A stretch of 5,339 bases of DNA from DATGKR01 sp035294565 (GCA_035294565.1 DATGKR010000146.1:1-5339), one strand, 5' to 3'. Shown: positions 1-5,339, counted from the stretch's first letter. A program made the numbers and translations. The notes: generated by a model from the letters alone, not told the origin.

Positions 1-1
1 C

Positions 2-1384
2 ACCGACAAGGTGGACTCCGAGGTCCCCTCCCCGGTGTCGGGAGTGCTGACGGAGATCCTGGTACCCGAGGGCGAGACGGTGGACGTCGGGACCCGCCTG
101 GCGGTCATCTCCGACAGCGCCGCCGAGGCACCCCAGCAGGCCGGGCCCGCCGCCCGGCCCGAGGAGCCGGTCGCCGACGAAGCCGCGGCAGAGGCCGCGG
201 CTCCCGCCCCGGCCCCTGCGCCGGCGCAGCCAGCCAGCGACCTCGAGCCTGCGTCCCAACCCGCGGCGCCCGAGCCGGAGGCCGCCGAGGCGGGCCCGCC
301 GCCGAGGCCGGCCCAGGCCGAGCCGGCCATGGCTGGTGTCGCCGCCTCCGCCCAGGCGGCACCGCCGGGGCAGGCGCAGGCAGGCCAGGGCCTCGTCCTC
401 TCCCCGGTGGTGCGCAAGCTGATCAACGAGCACAACCTCGACCCGTCCCAGATCCGCGGCACGGGTGCTGGGGGCCGCATCACCCGTTCCGACGTTCTCG
501 CCGTCATCGACCAGCGCAACGGCCGCGGCGCGCCGTCGGTCCCCGCTCCTAGCGGCGCTCCGGCCCCCCAGCCCGCCACCCCGCCGAGGCAGGCCGCTCC
601 GGCCGCCCCGTCGGGGCAGGCCGCTTCCGCCGCGCCGGAGGTGAGCGCCTTCCCGCCGGCGGAGCCCGGCGAGCGCGACGAGGTGGTGCCCTTCACCAAC
701 ATCCGCCGTCGCACCGCCGAGCACATGGTCCGCTCCAAGCACACCTCGGCCCACACCATGGTCGCCGTCGAAGTCGACTACCTGGCGGTCGAGAAGGTCC
801 GCAGCGCCGAGAAGGACCGCTTCCGCGAGGCGGAAGGCTTCGGCCTCACCTACCTGCCTTTCGTGGCCCGGGCTGTCGTCGACGCCATCGAGGAGTTCCC
901 CCACGTCAACAGCTCGGTGGGCGACGACGCCCTCATCGTCCACCACGACGTCAACCTCGGCATCGCCGTCGACCTGGACTTCGAAGGGCTGCTCGTGCCG
1001 GTCATCCACCAGGCGGACGGCAAGCGCCTCAAGGTGCTGGCCCGCGAGATATCGGCGTTGGCCGCCAGGGCGCGCTCCAAGCGCCTGACCATGGACGACA
1101 TCTCCGGGGGGACGTTCACCATCACCAACGCCGGACCGTTCGGCACTTTCATCACCGTCCCGGTGATCAACCAGCCGCAGGTGGCGATCCTCTCCACCGA
1201 CGGGGTCCGCAAGCGCCCGGTGGCAGTGGAGCTGCCCGACGGCACCGACGGGATCGCCGTGCACCCGGTCGGCAACCTGGTCCTCTCCTGGGACCACCGG
1301 GCCTTCGACGGGGCGTACGCCGCCGCCTTCCTCCGGCTCTTGAAGGAGACGATCGAGACGAGGGACTGGGCCGCTGAGCTGTGA
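2..1384 (+). CDS. sucB: 2-oxo acid dehydrogenase E2 (dihydrolipoyl acyltransferase), 5' end missing
   Basis: This is the core acyltransferase of a pyruvate, 2-oxoglutarate or branched-chain 2-oxo acid dehydrogenase complex in the cytoplasm. It accepts the acyl group on its lipoyl arm and passes it to CoA. The frame is open to the left edge, so the start lies outside. Counting from the first whole codon, residues 1-37 are the end of a lipoyl domain; TDKVDSEVPSPVSG holds the lysine to be lipoylated at residue 3. An Ala/Pro-rich linker follows (about 38-130), then a peripheral-subunit-binding domain (about 131-170, with SPVVRKL and GTGAGGRITRSDV), a second Ala/Pro linker, and the catalytic domain (about 225-460). 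The active-site motif DHRAFDG gives catalytic His432 and Asp436. Only one lipoyl domain is visible; more could lie upstream. Its substrate cannot be read from the sequence. sucB is used because actinobacterial E2 genes next to lipB and lipA usually carry that name; dlaT or bkdC are alternatives. The family call is very secure, the symbol is not. Confidence 0.95.
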   Translation, partial: TDKVDSEVPSPVSGVLTEILVPEGETVDVGTRLAVISDSAAEAPQQAGPAARPEEPVADEAAAEAAAPAPAPAPAQPASDLEPASQPAAPEPEAAEAGPPPRPAQAEPAMAGVAASAQAAPPGQAQAGQGLVLSPVVRKLINEHNLDPSQIRGTGAGGRITRSDVLAVIDQRNGRGAPSVPAPSGAPAPQPATPPRQAAPAAPSGQAASAAPEVSAFPPAEPGERDEVVPFTNIRRRTAEHMVRSKHTSAHTMVAVEVDYLAVEKVRSAEKDRFREAEGFGLTYLPFVARAVVDAIEEFPHVNSSVGDDALIVHHDVNLGIAVDLDFEGLLVPVIHQADGKRLKVLAREISALAARARSKRLTMDDISGGTFTITNAGPFGTFITVPVINQPQVAILSTDGVRKRPVAVELPDGTDGIAVHPVGNLVLSWDHRAFDGAYAAAFLRLLKETIETRDWAAEL

Positions 1385-1431
1385 GCGCCGAGTGCAGCGC
1401 CAAGACGCCCGCGCGCAGAAGGCCGCTTTGA
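1381..1431 (+). other. 16-codon mini-frame bridging E2 and lipBA (possible coupling leader or start remnant)
   Basis: A GTG at 1381 overlaps the E2 stop in the sequence GTGA and opens a frame of 16 codons, MSAECSAKTPARRRPL, ending at the TGA of 1429-1431. That stop in turn overlaps the TTG at 1428 in the sequence TTGA. The peptide resembles the first 16 residues of LipBA (MSAECSAEAPSRRGLL) because both arise from the 47-bp duplication. Ribosomes ending E2 translation could restart here, run to the TGA and restart again on lipBA. No strong ribosome binding site precedes the GTG, so coupled re-initiation would be the likely mode if it is translated at all. It may equally be inert debris of the duplication. 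Confidence 0.35.
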
Positions 1432-1475
1432 GCGCCGAGTGCAGCGCCGAGGCGCCCTCGCGCAGGGGGCTGCTC
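1382..1475. repeat. 47-bp direct tandem duplication at the E2/lipBA junction
   Basis: Copy 1 is 1382-1428 and copy 2 is 1429-1475, with no spacer. The first 20 bases are identical, and overall 40 of 47 positions match by hand alignment. Six of the seven differences are transitions, as expected from drift after a duplication. Copy 1 begins at the TGA stop of the E2 gene. Copy 2 encodes the N-terminus of the LipB-LipA protein. The unit length is not a multiple of three, so the same coding sense is read in different frames in the two copies. The simplest history is that lipB once began at the GTG overlapping the E2 stop and that this start region was duplicated, leaving a remnant upstream. Confidence 0.9.
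1417..1422 (+). promoter_or_regulatory. Ribosome binding site AGAAGG favouring the TTG start of lipBA
   Basis: AGAAGG lies five bases before the TTG at 1428, a normal Shine-Dalgarno spacing. The competing in-frame GTG at 1392 has no comparable purine-rich tract. The site lies inside copy 1 of the tandem duplication; the matching place in copy 2 (1464-1469) reads AGGGGG and precedes only CTG and CTC codons. This supports TTG 1428 as the lipBA start, although GTG 1392 is not excluded. Confidence 0.5.
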
Positions 1476-3059
1476 AGGGCCCGCTGGCTCGGGCGGGTCC
1501 GCTACCGTGACGCCGCGGCCGTGCAGCGCGGCCTTTGGGCGCGGGGCGCCGGCGACTGGCTGCTTCTCCTCGAGCACCCGCACGTGTACACGCTGGGGGT
1601 GCGGGCCCGAGCGGAGCACCTGCTCGCCGACCCGGCGTCGGTCGGAGCGGAGCTGGTGAAGGCCGACCGCGGCGGCGACGTCACCTACCACGGGCCGGGA
1701 CAGCTGGTCGGCTACCCGGTGTTCTCCGTGCCCGCAGGCCCCGGCTCGGTCCCGTGCCACGTGCACCGAATCGAGCAGCTGGTGATAGACGTCCTCGCCG
1801 CCCTCGGGCTGCCCAGCACCGGGCGCCTCGACGGCTACCCCGGGGTCTGGGTGGATCCGCAGGGGCCGAACCCCCGCAAGATCTGCGCCGTCGGGGTGCG
1901 CGTGTCGAAGGGCCGGTCGATGCACGGCTTCGCCCTCAACGTGGACCCCGACATGTCCATGTTCGGCCACATCGTCCCTTGCGGCATCGCCGACAAGCCG
2001 GTGACGTCCCTGGCCGCAGAGGGGGTGGCCGCCGAGGTGGCCGACGTGGCGGCGGCGGTCGTCGAGCGGGCCGCCGCCCTGTGGGGCTTCGAGCGGGTCG
2101 ACGCCCAGTCGGTGACCAGCCCGGCGCCGGGCCCTTTGGCGCCGGCAGAGCGCATGCTGGATCGGCGTCTCGCACGGGCGGGGGTGGACCCCGCCGGGGG
2201 GCTGCAGATAACGGCCCGCAAACCGGAGTGGCTGCGGGCCCGGGCGCGCATGGGCACCGAGTTCCGCGAGCTGAAGTCGATCGTGCGGGGACTGTCGCTC
2301 ACCACCGTCTGCGAGGAGGCCGGCTGCCCCAACATCTTCGAGTGCTGGTCGGACCGGACAGCGACGTTCATGATCAACGGCGACCGCTGCACCAGGGCGT
2401 GCGGCTTCTGCCTGGTCGACACCCGCAAGCCGCTGCCCCTCGACCCGACGGAGCCCGAACGGGTCGCAGAGGCGGTGGCCCGGCTCGGCCTCGCCCACGC
2501 CGTTGTCACCTGCGTCGCCCGCGACGACCTGGCCGACGGGGGCGCGGCGGCGTTCGCCGCGACCGTCGAAGCGGTCCGCCGCCGCTCGCCGGGGACCGCT
2601 GTCGAGCTGCTCATCTCCGACCTGAAAGGCGACCCTGGGTCGCTCGCCACCGTCTTCGACGCCCGGCCTGACGTGCTCAACCACAACGTGGAGACCGTCC
2701 CCCGCCTCCAGCGCGCGGTCAGGCCGTCGGCGTCGTACGCCCGCAGCCTCGCCGTGCTCGCCCGGGCCAAGGACGCGGGGCTCTCCACCAAGTCAGGTCT
2801 GGTGGTCGGCATGGGCGAAACGTTCGACGAGGTGCTGTCCACCCTCGCCGACCTGGCCGGCGTCGGCGTGGACATTGTCACCGTCGGGCAGTACCTGCGG
2901 CCCAGCGCCGCCCACCTGCCCATGGCGCGGTGGTGGACCCCGGAGGAGTTCGACCAGGTCCGGCGTGCCGGGGAGGAGCTGGGCATCGGCCACGTGGAGG
3001 CCTCCCCGTTGACCCGCTCGAGCTACCACGCCCGCCAGGCGGCCGCCGCGCTGCCGTGA
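1428..3059 (+). CDS. lipB-lipA: LipB-LipA fusion: octanoyltransferase plus lipoyl synthase
   Basis: One open frame of 543 residues (from TTG 1428) encodes both steps of de novo lipoylation. Residues about 15-239 are LipB, which moves octanoate from octanoyl-ACP to the E2 lysine. It has RGGDVTYHGPGQL (81-93), catalytic Lys151 in RKICAVGVRVS and catalytic Cys185 in HIVPCGIADK. Residues about 243-543 are LipA, a radical-SAM enzyme that inserts two sulfurs at C6 and C8 of the octanoyl chain. The auxiliary 4Fe-4S ligands are Cys295, Cys300 and Cys306 (CEEAGCPNIFEC), the AdoMet-cluster ligands Cys321, Cys325 and Cys328 (CTRACGFC), and the C-terminal RSSY is at 530-533. All catalytic residues are present, so both halves should be active. 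Both halves are near the length of separate actinobacterial enzymes, so almost no linker has been added. TTG is preferred for its ribosome binding site; GTG 1392 would add 12 residues. The E2 gene just upstream encodes its likely substrate. One small oddity is ISDL where LipA usually has PDF after the VELL strand (396-399). Confidence 0.95.
   Translation: MSAECSAEAPSRRGLLRARWLGRVRYRDAAAVQRGLWARGAGDWLLLLEHPHVYTLGVRARAEHLLADPASVGAELVKADRGGDVTYHGPGQLVGYPVFSVPAGPGSVPCHVHRIEQLVIDVLAALGLPSTGRLDGYPGVWVDPQGPNPRKICAVGVRVSKGRSMHGFALNVDPDMSMFGHIVPCGIADKPVTSLAAEGVAAEVADVAAAVVERAAALWGFERVDAQSVTSPAPGPLAPAERMLDRRLARAGVDPAGGLQITARKPEWLRARARMGTEFRELKSIVRGLSLTTVCEEAGCPNIFECWSDRTATFMINGDRCTRACGFCLVDTRKPLPLDPTEPERVAEAVARLGLAHAVVTCVARDDLADGGAAAFAATVEAVRRRSPGTAVELLISDLKGDPGSLATVFDARPDVLNHNVETVPRLQRAVRPSASYARSLAVLARAKDAGLSTKSGLVVGMGETFDEVLSTLADLAGVGVDIVTVGQYLRPSAAHLPMARWWTPEEFDQVRRAGEELGIGHVEASPLTRSSYHARQAAAALP
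2154..2156 (+). other. lipA: In-frame internal ATG that could start a separate LipA
   Basis: Met243 of the fusion lies just where a stand-alone actinobacterial LipA would begin: it is 52 residues before the first auxiliary-cluster cysteine, close to the spacing I recall for mycobacterial LipA. Initiation here would give a 301-residue LipA beside the full fusion. The upstream sequence GGCAGAG, three bases before the ATG, is a weak and close ribosome binding site, so internal initiation is only a possibility. Confidence 0.3.
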
Positions 3060-3076
3060 GCGTCCACGGGCGGTGA
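3056..3076 (+). other. Six-codon mini-frame bridging lipBA and the M24 peptidase gene
   Basis: A GTG at 3056 overlaps the lipBA stop as GTGA, reads six codons (MSVHGR) and ends in a TGA at 3074-3076 that overlaps the peptidase GTG start at 3073, again as GTGA. The arrangement mirrors the mini-frame before lipBA, and both begin GTGAGCG. No good Shine-Dalgarno sequence precedes the peptidase GTG, so re-initiation through this relay is conceivable. In GC-rich DNA such a short frame can arise by chance. Confidence 0.25.
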
Positions 3077-4173
3077 ACGCGCCCTTCGCCCGGCGGATGG
3101 AAAGGGTGCGGTCCCGCATGGCCGAGGCCGACGTCGACGTGCTGCTCCTCTCCGTCGGTGCCGACCTGCCCTGGCTGACCGGCTACGAGGCGATGCCGCT
3201 GGAGCGCCTCACCATGCTGGTCGCCCCGGTCGGGTCCCGGGCGACGCTGGTCGTCCCCCGCCTCGAAGCCCCCCGGGTCGTCGAACGGCCCGAGGTGTTC
3301 GACCTGCGCCCCTGGGGGGAGGCGGAGGACCCGGTGGCCATCGTCGCCTCCCTGGCCCGCGGTGCACGGCGCGTCGCCGTGGCGGACCGCACCTGGGCGG
3401 TGTTCCTCCTGGCCCTCCAGTCCCAGCTGCCCGGGGCGCAGTGGGTTCGGGCGTCGGCGCTCACCGGGCCGCTGCGGGCGGTGAAAGACGCGGCCGAGAT
3501 CGCCGCGCTGCGGGCCGCGTCGGCTGCCGCCGACCGGGTCGCCGCCCAGCTGCTCGGCGGCGAGATACCCCTCCTCGGCCGCTCCGAGCGAGACGTGTCG
3601 CAGGACATCGGCCGGCGCCTGCTCGCCGAGGGGCACCAGAAGATCAACTTCGCCATCGTCGGCAGCGGGCCCAACTCGGCCAGCCCGCACCACGAGCCGG
3701 GGTCCCGCACCATCCGCCCCGGCGAGGCGGTGGTCTGCGACTTCGGCGGGACCATGGACGGCTACTGCTCGGACGTCACCCGCACCGTGTGGACGGGGAC
3801 CCCGGGGGCCCACGAGCGGAAGGTGTACCGGCTCCTGCAGTCCGCCCAGGAGGCCGGCGTCGCCGCGGCGCGGCCGGGGGTCGCCTGCGAGCAGGTCGAC
3901 GCCGCGGCCCGCTCGGTGATAGACGCCGGCGGGTACGGGGAGGGGTTCGTGCACCGCACGGGGCACGGGATCGGGCTCGAGGAGCACGAGGAGCCCTACA
4001 TCGTCGCCGGCAACGCCTCCCCGCTCGTTCCGGGCCACGCCTTCTCGGTCGAGCCGGGCATATACCTGCCTGGGCGTTTCGGGGTGCGGATAGAGGACAT
4101 CGTGGTTGTAGGCGAGGACGAGCCGGTCCCCCTCAACAGGGTGAGTCGGGAACTGACAGTGGTGGAGGTGTGA
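3073..4173 (+). CDS. M24B metallopeptidase (Xaa-Pro dipeptidase/aminopeptidase family)
   Basis: A 366-residue cytoplasmic peptidase of the pita-bread fold that probably removes residues next to proline from short peptides using two metal ions. Residues about 1-130 are the creatinase-type N-terminal domain (WLTGYEAMPLERL at 34-46), and about 138-360 form the catalytic domain. All five expected metal ligands are visible: Asp223 (CDFGG), Asp234 (SDVTRT), His298 (RTGHGIGLEEHEEP), Glu327 (SVEPGIY) and Glu341 (RIEDIVVV). His206 and His207 (SPHHEPGS) match the usual substrate-side histidine region. No signal peptide or membrane segment is seen. The start is GTG 3073, 13 bases after lipBA; an in-frame ATG at 3097 would remove eight residues, and neither has a strong ribosome binding site. 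The stop overlaps the next start as TGATG, so the two genes are translationally linked. Creatinase-like or other M24 activities cannot be excluded, so pepQ is not assigned. Confidence 0.92.
   Translation: MNAPFARRMERVRSRMAEADVDVLLLSVGADLPWLTGYEAMPLERLTMLVAPVGSRATLVVPRLEAPRVVERPEVFDLRPWGEAEDPVAIVASLARGARRVAVADRTWAVFLLALQSQLPGAQWVRASALTGPLRAVKDAAEIAALRAASAAADRVAAQLLGGEIPLLGRSERDVSQDIGRRLLAEGHQKINFAIVGSGPNSASPHHEPGSRTIRPGEAVVCDFGGTMDGYCSDVTRTVWTGTPGAHERKVYRLLQSAQEAGVAAARPGVACEQVDAAARSVIDAGGYGEGFVHRTGHGIGLEEHEEPYIVAGNASPLVPGHAFSVEPGIYLPGRFGVRIEDIVVVGEDEPVPLNRVSRELTVVEV
4164..4169 (+). promoter_or_regulatory. Ribosome binding site GGAGGT for the SDR gene
   Basis: GGAGGT sits three bases before the ATG at 4173, inside the last codons of the peptidase gene, and is the best Shine-Dalgarno match in the window. 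Together with the TGATG stop/start overlap it fixes the SDR start, although the same frame stays open far upstream. Confidence 0.7.
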
Positions 4174-4889
4174 TGGATCTCGGGATCGCCGGCAAGGTCG
4201 CTCTGGTCACCGCCGCGTCGAAGGGGCTCGGGCTGGCCGCGGCCCGGGCGCTCTCCGAAGAGGGCGCCCGGGTGGTGATGTGCGCCAGGGACCCCGACAC
4301 CCTCGCGCGCGCCGCGGCGACCCTGCCCGGCGAGGTGCTGGCCGTGCCGGCCGACGTCACCGAGCCGGCCGCGCCCGGCGCCCTGGTCGCCGCCGCGCTC
4401 GAACGCTTCGGGGGGCTCGACATCCTCGTCGCCAACGCCGGCGGGCCTCCCCAGGCGCGGGCCCTCGACGTCACCGACGAGCAGATCAGCCAAGCGGTCA
4501 ACGCCAACCTGGTCACCTCGGTCCGCCTGGTGCGCGAATCGCTGCCCCACATGCGGGCCGCCGGATGGGGACGCATATGCCTGATCACCTCGATCTCGGT
4601 GAAACAACCGATACCCGACCTGGCCCTGTCCAACCTCGCCCGGACCGGCCTGTGGGCATGGGCCAAGACGGCGGCAGCCGACGTCTTCGCCTCGGGGGTC
4701 ACCTTGAACCTCGTTTGCCCCGGGCTGCACGCAACCGACCGGGTGCTGCAACTCGGCTCGCCGCGCGACCGCCTCGGTGAGCCCGCGGACTTCGGGAGAG
4801 TGGTGGCCTTCCTCTGCTCGGCGCCGGCCGCGTTCATCTCGGGCTCGGCTGTCAGCGTGGACGGTGCCGCCAGCTCGGGCCTGCTCTGA
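4173..4889 (+). CDS. SDR-family protein (FabG-like) lacking the Tyr-Lys catalytic pair
   Basis: A 238-residue cytoplasmic Rossmann-fold protein resembling 3-oxoacyl-ACP reductases. The nucleotide-binding loop is VTAASKGLG (12-20), with Ala14 where TGxxxGxG has its first Gly. The adenine-side ADVT (60-63), VANAGG (86-91) and the C-terminal RLGEPADF and SGSAVSVDGA segments are typical. After the catalytic-Ser position (Ser140), the usual YxxxK is replaced: SVKQPIPDLALSNLAR puts Ser153 where Tyr should be and Arg157 where Lys should be. This LSN-R pattern is a recurrent SDR side branch (I recall a BKR-like group noted for an imperfect cofactor motif and tetrad), not a random lesion. The segment between RVLQL (190-194) and RLGEPADF (200-207) is very short, as if about 20 residues of the substrate lid were lost. 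The ATG overlaps the peptidase stop. Whether it is a working oxidoreductase is unclear and its substrate is unknown. Confidence 0.85.
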   Translation: MDLGIAGKVALVTAASKGLGLAAARALSEEGARVVMCARDPDTLARAAATLPGEVLAVPADVTEPAAPGALVAAALERFGGLDILVANAGGPPQARALDVTDEQISQAVNANLVTSVRLVRESLPHMRAAGWGRICLITSISVKQPIPDLALSNLARTGLWAWAKTAAADVFASGVTLNLVCPGLHATDRVLQLGSPRDRLGEPADFGRVVAFLCSAPAAFISGSAVSVDGAASSGLL

Positions 4890-4904
4890 CCCCTCTTCCG
4901 GTGG

Positions 4905-5339
4905 CTACGGGCGGTCGACGACGAAGTACTTGGCCTGCGGGTGGTGGCAGATGATCGCCGCGGTGGTCTGCTCCGGGTGGAACTGCCAGGAGGTCTCCTC
5001 AGACACCTCCACACCGAGGCGGTCGGCGCCGACCAGCTCGGCGCACTTGGCGTTGTCCTCGAGGTCGGGGCAGGCCTGGTACCCCCACGAGTAGCGGCCC
5101 CCGCGGTACTGCTGGCGGAACAGGCCGGCGAGGCTCGGGCCATCCTCGGATGCGAAGCCCCACTCTTCGCGGATCCTCCTGTGCCAATATTCCGCCAACG
5201 CTTCTGTCATCTCCACCCCCAGGCCGTGGAGGTGCAGGTAGTCCTGGTAGTGGTTCTCGGCGAAGAGGCGGGCCGTCTCGGCCGACACCTTGGGCCCCAT
5301 GGTGACGACATGGAAGGCGGCGAAGTCCTCTTCACCCGA
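4905..5339 (-). CDS. metH: MetH cobalamin-dependent methionine synthase, C-terminal activation domain (5' part beyond window)
   Basis: The last 144 codons of a minus-strand gene that enters from the right edge and stops with TAG at 4905-4907. The open frame continues through the edge (SGEEDFAAFHVVTMGPKVS), so the Met at 5298-5300 is internal and not a start. It matches the AdoMet-binding activation domain of MetH, which lets the enzyme reductively remethylate cob(II)alamin. Markers are NHYQDYLHLHGLGVEMTEAL, AEYWHRRIREEWGF, the AdoMet-site segment YRGGRYSWGYQACPDLED (aligned with the RPAPGYPACP region of Escherichia coli MetH), and the ending PEQTTAAIICHHPQAKYFVV. Full MetH carries homocysteine, folate and cobalamin domains, which should lie to the right. 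A free-standing activation-domain protein cannot be excluded from this fragment. Its stop is 15 bases from the convergent SDR stop; no clear hairpin terminator was found between them. Confidence 0.9.
   Translation of the reverse strand, partial: SGEEDFAAFHVVTMGPKVSAETARLFAENHYQDYLHLHGLGVEMTEALAEYWHRRIREEWGFASEDGPSLAGLFRQQYRGGRYSWGYQACPDLEDNAKCAELVGADRLGVEVSEETSWQFHPEQTTAAIICHHPQAKYFVVDRP

Noticed and set aside
116..405. Ala/Pro/Glu-rich stretch considered as a tandem repeat or low-complexity insertion
   Set aside because: This is the normal flexible linker of E2 proteins between the lipoyl and subunit-binding domains; no exact repeat unit was found.
2113..2115. TGA near the LipB-LipA seam, considered as a lost lipB stop
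   Set aside because: It is out of frame with both halves, which share one frame, so a single frameshift cannot turn this into two ordinary genes.
1535..2671. Plus-strand open frame of 378 codons inside lipBA in another frame
   Set aside because: Its Arg/Gly/Pro-rich translation has no motif, while the overlapping frame carries all LipB and LipA catalytic residues.
1167..2684. Long minus-strand open frame (505 codons) opposite E2 and lipBA
   Set aside because: It lies antisense to clearly homologous genes, is rich in Arg, Gly, Pro and Ala with no recognisable domain, and is the usual stop-poor shadow frame in GC-rich DNA.
2878..4038. Long minus-strand open frame (386 codons) opposite lipBA and the peptidase gene
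   Set aside because: Its composition is low-complexity, shows no family motif, and it mirrors the codon pattern of the real plus-strand genes.
3441..4172. Upstream extension of the SDR frame, which stays open well into the peptidase gene
   Set aside because: The extension has shadow-frame composition. The ATG at 4173 has a strong GGAGGT site and matches the normal SDR N-terminus.
4890..4904. Possible bidirectional terminator in the convergent gap between the SDR and metH stops
   Set aside because: Only 15 bases separate the stops, and I found no inverted repeat longer than three or four base pairs or a T-run here.
4777..5094. Plus-strand open frame of 105 codons across the SDR end and the metH region
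   Set aside because: It is antisense to the well supported MetH activation domain, and has neither a recognisable motif nor a ribosome binding site.

Overview
This is a GC-rich, gene-dense chromosomal window that looks actinobacterial. GTG and TTG starts are frequent, genes overlap by a few bases, and the lipoylation enzymes resemble actinobacterial LipB and LipA, for example in the VARDDL and RARMG motifs of the LipA part. An early-branching lineage such as Acidimicrobiia would fit, but that is a guess from overall protein style and cannot be settled here.

Layout: four plus-strand genes form what looks like one operon. Bases 2-1384 are the 3' part of an E2 subunit of a 2-oxo acid dehydrogenase complex, and the window opens right at its lipoyl-lysine. 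Bases 1428-3059 are one uninterrupted reading frame joining a complete octanoyltransferase (LipB) to a complete lipoyl synthase (LipA). Bases 3073-4173 are an M24-family metallopeptidase of the Xaa-Pro dipeptidase/aminopeptidase type. Bases 4173-4889 are a short-chain dehydrogenase-like protein without the usual Tyr-Lys catalytic pair. Fifteen bases further on, converging from the minus strand, is the C-terminal AdoMet-binding activation domain of a cobalamin-dependent methionine synthase (MetH), which runs off the right edge.

How they work together: the first two genes form a compact lipoylation unit. E2 is the protein that must carry lipoate. LipB transfers an octanoyl group from octanoyl-ACP to its lysine, and LipA then inserts two sulfurs. 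In many actinobacteria the order E2, lipB, lipA is conserved as separate genes; here the two enzymes share one polypeptide, which could pass the octanoyl-E2 intermediate between active sites. The peptidase and SDR-like protein are co-transcribed passengers with no obvious biochemical link.

The most unusual DNA-level structure is at the E2/lipBA junction. A 47-bp segment carrying the lipB start region is tandemly duplicated (40 of 47 positions identical). Because 47 is not a multiple of three, the upstream copy has become a 16-codon GTG-initiated mini-frame. It overlaps the E2 stop by four bases (GTGA), and its own stop overlaps a TTG start for LipBA by four bases (TTGA). A shorter but similar GTGA-to-GTGA mini-frame sits between lipBA and the peptidase gene. 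These may be translational relays. No RNA genes, mobile elements, CRISPR arrays or convincing hairpin terminators were seen, and no stretch over 300 bases lacks a gene.
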